DNA of 64,000 nucleotides from Palsa-1150 sp036490515. Its GTDB lineage: Bacteria; Myxococcota_A; Polyangia; Polyangiales; Polyangiaceae. Every line of letters begins with the position of its first letter. Position 1 is the stretch's first letter. The DNA lies in the NCBI GenBank assembly GCA_036490515.1, contig DASXDU010000037.1:248001-312000 (forward strand), written 5' to 3'. Under the pieces are notes generated by a model. It was given only the letters and a program-made list of their open reading frames with translations. It was not told the origin of the DNA and searched no databases. The position numbers were made by a program, and so were the translations under genes. Positions 58,555 through 64,000 of the stretch are shown here, one piece after another.

Positions 58555-60678
58555 GTGCCCGTCTCGAGACTGCCCGCGCTCGCCTTCACCTGCGCCCTCG
58601 TCATGGCGCTCGTGGGGGCGTGCGGTTCCTTCAAGAACGGCAGCTCCGGGCGCCCTTCGGCCGACGGGGGCGCGGACGCCGACGCAGCGCTGACGACGGA
58701 CGCCGACGCGGGCGGGAGCTGTCCTACCCAGCTCGCGACGTGCCAGGGCAAGTGCGGCGAGCTCCTCGACTCCTGCAACGAGCTCGTCGACTGCGGCGGA
58801 TGCAGCATCGGCCAGGACTGCGGCGGTGGAGGAGCGCCCAACGTCTGCGGGACCGGGCCGTGCACGTCGAGCTGCGCGGGCAAGGCGTGCGGAGAGTCGA
58901 ACGGATGCGACGGCGTGTGCACGGCCGGCTCCTGCGGGCAGGGGCTCCGGTGCGTGGCGGGGCTCTGCACGTGCGACGCGACGTCGTGCGCCGGGTGCTG
59001 CGCGAACGGCGCGTGTACGAGCGGGGACGTCGCCACGGCGTGCGGCAAGGGCGGCGTCGCCTGCACGGCCTGCGCGTCGGGCACCACGTGCGGCGTCGAT
59101 TGCGGGACGTGCGGGGGCAACGGCGAGGGGTGCTGCGCGAGCCAGACCTGCGCGCCGCCGCTGTCGTGCGGGGGTGGAGGGCAGTCCGGGGCATGCGGCT
59201 GCGTGCCCACGTGTGCCGGCAAGGCGTGCGGTGACGACGACGGATGCGGTGGCGTCTGCACGGACGGGGCCTGCGGCCAGGGGCTGCACTGCGTGAGCGG
59301 CCTTTGCGTATGCGACGCCGCGTCGTGCTCCGGGTGCTGCAGCGGGTCGACGTGCGGTCCCGGCGCGTGCGGATCGTGCGGAGGCAAGGGCCAGGCGTGC
59401 TGCAGCGGCGATCAATGCGCGAGCCCACTCGCGTGCGGAGGGGGAGGCCAGCCGGGCGTCTGCGGCTGCACGCCGGAGTGCACGAACGCGGCATGCGGGC
59501 AGGACGACGGCTGCGGCGGGACGTGCGCGTCGGGGTCGTGCGCGACGGGGCTCCACTGCGAATCGGGCGCGTGCGCCTGCGACGCGAGCTCGTGCGACGG
59601 GTGCTGCTCCGCGGGGCAGTGCCTCGGCGGAACGGCGAGCAGTGCGTGCGGGAGCGGCGGGAAGGGGTGCCTCGCCTGCGGTAGCGGCGCCTGCACCGCG
59701 GGCAGCTGCACGGGCGGTGACGCCGGGGCGGGGGACGGCGGCGGGGGAAGCGACGGCGGCGTGGAGGGCGGGGGAGCCGACGCGAGCGGAGGCGACGCGG
59801 GAGGTGGCTTCGACGGATCGTTCGACGGGGGACCCACGGGCGGACACGTCGTCCTCTTCGGCGGCCAGTCGGGTGGAACGCCGTTCGGCGACACGTGGGT
59901 CTTCGACGGGGCGACGTGGACGTCGAAGCTGGAGCTGCCGGAGACGCGGTACGTCCACGCGATGGCGCGCGTGGGCGTCGTCGCAGCCATGTTCGGCGGG
60001 TTCGACGACACGGGTCCCGGCGAGCTCGGGGACACGTGGACGTTCGACGGATCGCTCTGGACCCAATCGTCGGCGTCCGGCCCGCAGCACCGCGGCGGGC
60101 ACGCGATGGCGACCCTCGGCAGCGTCGTGGTGCTGTTCGGGGGCTACAACGGCGCGACACCACTGGGCGACACCTGGACCTTCGACGGGACGAAGTGGAC
60201 GTCGGTGCCGGGCAGCGGGCCGCCCGCTCGCTACGATCACGTGATGGCGTCCCTCGGGAACGCGGTCGTCCTCTTCGGAGGACTCGACGAGAGCGGCGAC
60301 GACCTCGGCGACACGTGGCTCTTCGACGGCGCGACGTGGACTCCGGTCACGGGCACCGGCCCGAGCGCACGCTACTCGACGGCGATGGCGAGTCTCGGCT
60401 CGAAGGCGGTCCTCTTCGGCGGGACGGACGGGACGACGCATCAGGGTGACACGTGGGTCTTCGACGGCGCGGGGTGGGCTGTCTCGCCCGCGACGGGCCC
60501 CGACGCACGGATCGGCCACTCCATGGCGAGCCTGGGCTCCGAGGTGGTCCTGTTCGGCGGCTTCGACACGGCGGACCTCGGCGACACGTGGACGTTCGAC
60601 GGGTCGACGTGGACGCCCGTTGCCGCGTCCTCGGGCCCCCCCGCGCGCGACGACGCGGCGATGTCCAACCTACCGTGA
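58555..60678 (+). CDS. Kelch-repeat lipoprotein with Cys-rich N-terminal modules
   Basis: 707 residues from a GTG at 58555. Lipobox VGAC at about 20-23. Residues about 55-390 hold four related Cys-rich modules (CAGKACGESNGCDGVC, CAGKACGDDDGCGGVC, CTNAACGQDDGCGGTC types) with short CDASSCDGCCS units. After an Asp/Gly linker come about six Kelch repeats (about 425-690) of the form VVLFGG-x(8-10)-GDTW-x-FDG-x-x-W, giving a beta-propeller. The repeats are nearly identical, so duplication may be recent. Probably a surface binding protein. Confidence 0.85.
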   Translation: MPVSRLPALAFTCALVMALVGACGSFKNGSSGRPSADGGADADAALTTDADAGGSCPTQLATCQGKCGELLDSCNELVDCGGCSIGQDCGGGGAPNVCGTGPCTSSCAGKACGESNGCDGVCTAGSCGQGLRCVAGLCTCDATSCAGCCANGACTSGDVATACGKGGVACTACASGTTCGVDCGTCGGNGEGCCASQTCAPPLSCGGGGQSGACGCVPTCAGKACGDDDGCGGVCTDGACGQGLHCVSGLCVCDAASCSGCCSGSTCGPGACGSCGGKGQACCSGDQCASPLACGGGGQPGVCGCTPECTNAACGQDDGCGGTCASGSCATGLHCESGACACDASSCDGCCSAGQCLGGTASSACGSGGKGCLACGSGACTAGSCTGGDAGAGDGGGGSDGGVEGGGADASGGDAGGGFDGSFDGGPTGGHVVLFGGQSGGTPFGDTWVFDGATWTSKLELPETRYVHAMARVGVVAAMFGGFDDTGPGELGDTWTFDGSLWTQSSASGPQHRGGHAMATLGSVVVLFGGYNGATPLGDTWTFDGTKWTSVPGSGPPARYDHVMASLGNAVVLFGGLDESGDDLGDTWLFDGATWTPVTGTGPSARYSTAMASLGSKAVLFGGTDGTTHQGDTWVFDGAGWAVSPATGPDARIGHSMASLGSEVVLFGGFDTADLGDTWTFDGSTWTPVAASSGPPARDDAAMSNLP

Positions 60679-60735
60679 GGCGGGCTCGATCTTCCTGATC
60701 GCCCGCCTGGCAGACTCCGTAAGATACGGTCCCGC

Positions 60736-63711
60736 ATGGCCCTCGCCTTCGGCAAGGAACAGATCACGATCGGCAGCGCGCCCGACTGCGACGTCGTGAT
60801 CGCCGCCCACGGCGTCGCCCCGCGCCACGCCCTCGTCGTCAAGCGCAGCGGGCAGCTCTCGTTCGTCGACCTCGGCGCCGGCGCCTCGACCGCGAACGGC
60901 GCGCAGCTCGCGCCTCAGCAGCCGGTTCCCTTCGACTTCCGCACGGTCTTCACCGTGGGCGGCGTGCCCGTCCCCCTCGCGCACGCGGCGATCTGTTCGC
61001 TCCTCATGTCGCCCGGGCAGCTCCAGCCGCCGCGCGGGCAGGTCGTCGTCGGCCGCGACGCCGCGCGGTCGTCGCTCGTTCTCTCGCAGGGCGCGGTGAG
61101 CGGTCAGCACGCCACCGTGATGCTCGACCGGATGATGGTCGTCGATCACGGCTCGACGAGCGGCACGTGGGTCGGCGGGCAGCAGATCCCTCCGAACCAG
61201 CCCACGCCCATCGATCCGAACGGCGTGGTGGCGTTCGGCCCCGTCCCCGTGCCGGTCGTGCTCCTCGCGCACGTCGCGCAGGGTGGGCTCGCCGGTGTGC
61301 CCGCAGCGGCACCCGCCGTGCAGCCCCCGACGGCGCAGCTCAACCAGCTCTCCGCGTCGCAAGCGGGGCTCGAAGGGGGAGGCGGCCCGGCGCCGCGCAA
61401 GCACCGGACCGTCATCGGGGAGCTGAAGCTCGACGACCTCGCGTCGAACGTCATCACGATCGGCCGCACGCCGGACAACCAGATCGTCGTCAACCATCCG
61501 CAGGTGTCGTCGAAGCACGCGCAGATCGTGAAGGCGGGCGATCAGCTCTTCCTCGAGGACCGCGGGAGCGCGAACGGCACGTACGTCCGCGGCCAGCGCC
61601 TCCCCTCGGGGCAGCGCGCGCCCGTGGCCAACGGCGAGAAGGTCTTCATCGGCCCGATGCCGCTCCTCATCCACATCGCGGAGAGCCGCGTCAACGTGGT
61701 GGTCGAGGACCAGGCCAACTGGGCCGGCAAGCCGCTCTACGAGATCGAGGCGTGGGACCTCTACCTCGAGGTGCCCGACCGGGACGACAAGTCGCAGATG
61801 AAGGTCCTGCTCGACCACGTGTCGTTCAAGGCGCTGCCCGGCGACATGATCGCGCTCATGGGCCCGTCGGGCGCGGGCAAGACGACGCTCCTGCTCGCGC
61901 TCAACGGGTACCTCCCGCCGACGAGCGGCCAGGTCCGGATCAACGGCGAAGACCTCTACACGATCTACGACGCGCTGCGCGGCAGCATCGGGTACGTCCC
62001 GCAGGACGACATCGTCCATCCCGAGCTCACGGTCTTCGAGGCCGTGAAGTACTCGGCGCGCTTCCGACTTCCTCCCGACTACTCGGAGGACGAGATCGAT
62101 CGCCGCGTCGACGACACGCTGCGCGATCTCGGGCTCGAGGCGGTGCGCAACCTGCAGATCGGCAAGCCCGAGAAGAAGGTGCTCTCCGGCGGGCAGCGCA
62201 AGCGCGTGAACATCGCCCTCGAGCTCGTGACCGATCCGGTCATCCTCTTCCTCGACGAGCCGACGAGCGGCCTCGCCGCGGACGACACGACGGCGCTCAT
62301 CAGCCTCCTGGCCGACCTCACGAAGAAGACCGGCAAGACGATCGTCATGACGATCCACCAGCCGGCGAAGGACGAGTTCGAGAAGTTCAACCTCGGTTTC
62401 ATCATGGGGTACGGCGGCATTCCGACGTACTTCGGGCCGACGGGCGACGCCGCCTACTCGTTCTTCGCGACCATCCAGAGCCGCTCGGGCGCGGCGGGCA
62501 AGCGAATCGACAATCCGCGCGACATGTTCGACATGCTGAACGCGCGCGAGCGGCTCGTCCTCGACGAGCTGAAGCGTTCGAACCCCGCCGCGCTCCGGCA
62601 AGAGGCTCGCCTGGCGGCGTCGCGCGCGTGGCGCGAGGAGTTTCTCCGGAGCCCCCTCTTCCAGCAGATGTACTCCGGTCGGCGCGCCATCGGCACGGCC
62701 CCCGCCGCGCGCGGCGTCCCCCATCGCGCCGACGTGGCCGTCATCCGGCAGCTCGGCCTCCTGCTCTCTCGCTACTGGCGCGTGAAGCTCCGCGACCGGA
62801 TGGGCGCGGCCATCATGTTCCTCCAGGCGCCCATCATCGGCGTCCTCCTGTGGCTCGTCTTCGGGGGGCAGACCGCCGGTGTCCCCTACTGGTGCCTCGG
62901 CGCGCTGCAGGAGCTGTCGAAGAAGAACTCGATGGATCAGAGCGCGACGACCAACCTGCTCAACACGATGCAGCCGACCACCGACCACACGGCGGCGATG
63001 TTCTTCGTCGTCGTGAGCTGCGTCTGGTTCGGGACGAGCAACGCGGCGCGCGAGATCGTGACCGAGCGCGCGATCTACATGCGCGAGCGCATGGTGAACT
63101 TGCGGCTGCTCAACTACGTGCTCTCGAAGTTCATCCTCCTGAGCTTCTTCTGCGTCCTGCAGTGCGCGATGCTGCTCGGGATCGTCTTCTTCGCGCTCGG
63201 CTTCAACGGCGGTCCGCTCGCGTTCGCCTACGAGCTCGGGAACCTCGTGGCCCTCGCGGTCAACGCGACGGCGCTCGGGCTCTGCGTGTCGACCATGGTG
63301 TCCTCGGCCGAGGCCGCGATGGCCTTGACGCCCATCGCGCTCATCCCGCAGGTGGTGCTCGGCGGCCTGATGGTGCCGATGACGACGAACCCGAACCTCA
63401 GGCCGCTCATGTACGTCATGCCGTCGCGCTGGGGCTTCGAGGGCGCCATCGCGAGCGAGCGGATGGCGATCGCGAACGACGTGGCGTGGAACATCGACCT
63501 CCACAAGCCCGACCTGACGAGCCTCCCGGACTTCGTGCAGAACGGGAGGTTTCAGTGCGCGATCGCGCAGGTGGCGAGCGACTCGATCAACGGCGCCTGG
63601 GGGTTCACCGAGTGGGACCAGATCTGGCTGCCGTCGGCGGTGCTGTGCGGGATGACGCTGGCGATGCTCGTGGTGCTACTCGTCGCGCTCAAGCGGCGGG
63701 ACCCGGTGTGA
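60736..63711 (+). CDS. Triple-FHA ABC transporter half-unit, ABCG type
   Basis: 991 residues. Three FHA-type domains at about 8-75, 100-175 and 238-310; the second and third have the classical G-R and S-x-x-H (SGQH, SSKH) plus NG/SG loops, the first is degenerate. An ABC ATPase follows: Walker A GPSGAGKT (376-383), signature LSGGQRKR, Walker B ILFLDEPTSGLA. The last 330 residues have six membrane helices (ABC2 permease). ATPase-then-permease order is that of ABCG exporters. FHA domains bind phospho-Thr, so Ser/Thr kinases such as those in this window could control it. Substrate unknown. Confidence 0.9.
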   Translation: MALAFGKEQITIGSAPDCDVVIAAHGVAPRHALVVKRSGQLSFVDLGAGASTANGAQLAPQQPVPFDFRTVFTVGGVPVPLAHAAICSLLMSPGQLQPPRGQVVVGRDAARSSLVLSQGAVSGQHATVMLDRMMVVDHGSTSGTWVGGQQIPPNQPTPIDPNGVVAFGPVPVPVVLLAHVAQGGLAGVPAAAPAVQPPTAQLNQLSASQAGLEGGGGPAPRKHRTVIGELKLDDLASNVITIGRTPDNQIVVNHPQVSSKHAQIVKAGDQLFLEDRGSANGTYVRGQRLPSGQRAPVANGEKVFIGPMPLLIHIAESRVNVVVEDQANWAGKPLYEIEAWDLYLEVPDRDDKSQMKVLLDHVSFKALPGDMIALMGPSGAGKTTLLLALNGYLPPTSGQVRINGEDLYTIYDALRGSIGYVPQDDIVHPELTVFEAVKYSARFRLPPDYSEDEIDRRVDDTLRDLGLEAVRNLQIGKPEKKVLSGGQRKRVNIALELVTDPVILFLDEPTSGLAADDTTALISLLADLTKKTGKTIVMTIHQPAKDEFEKFNLGFIMGYGGIPTYFGPTGDAAYSFFATIQSRSGAAGKRIDNPRDMFDMLNARERLVLDELKRSNPAALRQEARLAASRAWREEFLRSPLFQQMYSGRRAIGTAPAARGVPHRADVAVIRQLGLLLSRYWRVKLRDRMGAAIMFLQAPIIGVLLWLVFGGQTAGVPYWCLGALQELSKKNSMDQSATTNLLNTMQPTTDHTAAMFFVVVSCVWFGTSNAAREIVTERAIYMRERMVNLRLLNYVLSKFILLSFFCVLQCAMLLGIVFFALGFNGGPLAFAYELGNLVALAVNATALGLCVSTMVSSAEAAMALTPIALIPQVVLGGLMVPMTTNPNLRPLMYVMPSRWGFEGAIASERMAIANDVAWNIDLHKPDLTSLPDFVQNGRFQCAIAQVASDSINGAWGFTEWDQIWLPSAVLCGMTLAMLVVLLVALKRRDPV

Positions 63712-63744
63712 CCGAGACCGGCGGGTGAGCGCTCGGCCCGCTGC

Positions 63745-64000
63745 TCAGGGGACGGCCGAGGCGAAGAGGCCCGGTACGGCGTCGCCGGCCTTGCCCAGGC
63801 GGCACTCGTCGAACGAGCGGGCGTTGTCGGGCGCCTCGGGGCCGACGTAGACGGTCTTCGCGCGGCCCTTCACCGCGGCGACGAAGCCTGCTGCCGGGTA
63901 CACCGCCCCGCTGCTGCCGATCGTGACGAAGACGTCGCACGCGTGGAGCGCGCCGGCGATCGTGTCCATGCCCATCGGGACCTCGCCGAACCACACGATG
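63745..64000 (-). CDS. Sirtuin-type NAD-dependent protein deacylase (5' part outside window)
   Basis: Only the C-terminal 84 or so residues are inside the window. VWFGEVPMGMDTIAGALHACDVFVTIGSSGAVYPAAGFVAAVKG is the late part of the Rossmann core of CobB/Sir2 proteins, with the GSS/GTS-V-x-P-A NAD site; the normal end FDECRLGKAGDAVP follows. It would remove acyl groups from lysines using NAD. Class III sirtuins carry this same VWFGE-P wording. Confidence 0.9.
   Translation of the reverse strand, partial: IVWFGEVPMGMDTIAGALHACDVFVTIGSSGAVYPAAGFVAAVKGRAKTVYVGPEAPDNARSFDECRLGKAGDAVPGLFASAVP

Overview
The window is very G+C-rich DNA with G or C at most third codon positions. It is dense in lipoproteins with short Asp/Ala/Gly-rich linkers behind the lipobox, eukaryote-like Ser/Thr kinases, and FG-GAP, RCC1, Kelch, HEAT and MopE-type repeats. 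Together these point to a myxobacterium (Myxococcota, probably order Polyangiales). This rests on gene content only; no rRNA is present.

Left chromosomal arm (1-21,463): the end of an OsmC-type protein, a small lipoprotein, a pirin, an orphan tandem ATPase related to the BREX BrxC/BrxD (DUF2791) family, and trpS. A possible polysaccharide locus follows: a GH12 glucanase lipoprotein, a parallel beta-helix lipoprotein and a divergent TonB-dependent receptor. Then come an FG-GAP lipoprotein, a membrane Ser/Thr kinase, a TPR/PEGA-like envelope protein, a DUF1697 protein, RCC1 and Cys-rich lipoproteins, a cupin, a class I flavin disulfide reductase and a large FG-GAP lipoprotein.

Integrated element (21,464-37,706, unit length 16,219 bp): it sits in the 3' end of tRNA-Glu(UUC), which it regenerates at its right end. 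A 24-bp tRNA-derived direct repeat marks both ends. Nearly all genes run rightward and many are coupled by ATGA, GTGA or TGATG overlaps. In order they are: an excisionase-like HTH protein, a winged-helix replication-type protein, small Zn-ribbon proteins, a spike-base-like protein, the large terminase, unknown proteins, baseplate/tail proteins (DUF2612-like, Dit-like), a short tape measure protein, a free-standing M41/FtsH-like metallopeptidase, a ribbon-helix-helix regulator with operator-like repeats, and an intact tyrosine integrase. I recognise no portal, head protease, capsid, sheath/tube or lysis gene. Most notably, the attachment core lies inside the integrase frame. In the excised circle the integrase would run through attP into the element's left end, reaching 499 residues instead of 425. 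Integration therefore truncates it and separates it from the left-end genes. Myxophage Mx8 (intP/attP) is a precedent for this design.

Right chromosomal arm (37,757-64,000): a 0.7-kb gap with dyad repeats upstream of an XRE-like gene, a Ser/Thr kinase with a hexanucleotide repeat between catalytic loop and DFG, rpsT, a coupled pair of histidine kinase genes, a PrsW-type protease, a beta-barrel protein coupled to yacG, a membrane heterodisulfide-reductase-like Fe-S oxidoreductase, a small recombinase-domain protein with a histone-H1-like tail, several envelope proteins including a HEAT-repeat operon, a Nudix hydrolase, a Gfo/Idh/MocA oxidoreductase, a Kelch lipoprotein, a triple-FHA ABCG-type transporter and the end of a sirtuin gene.
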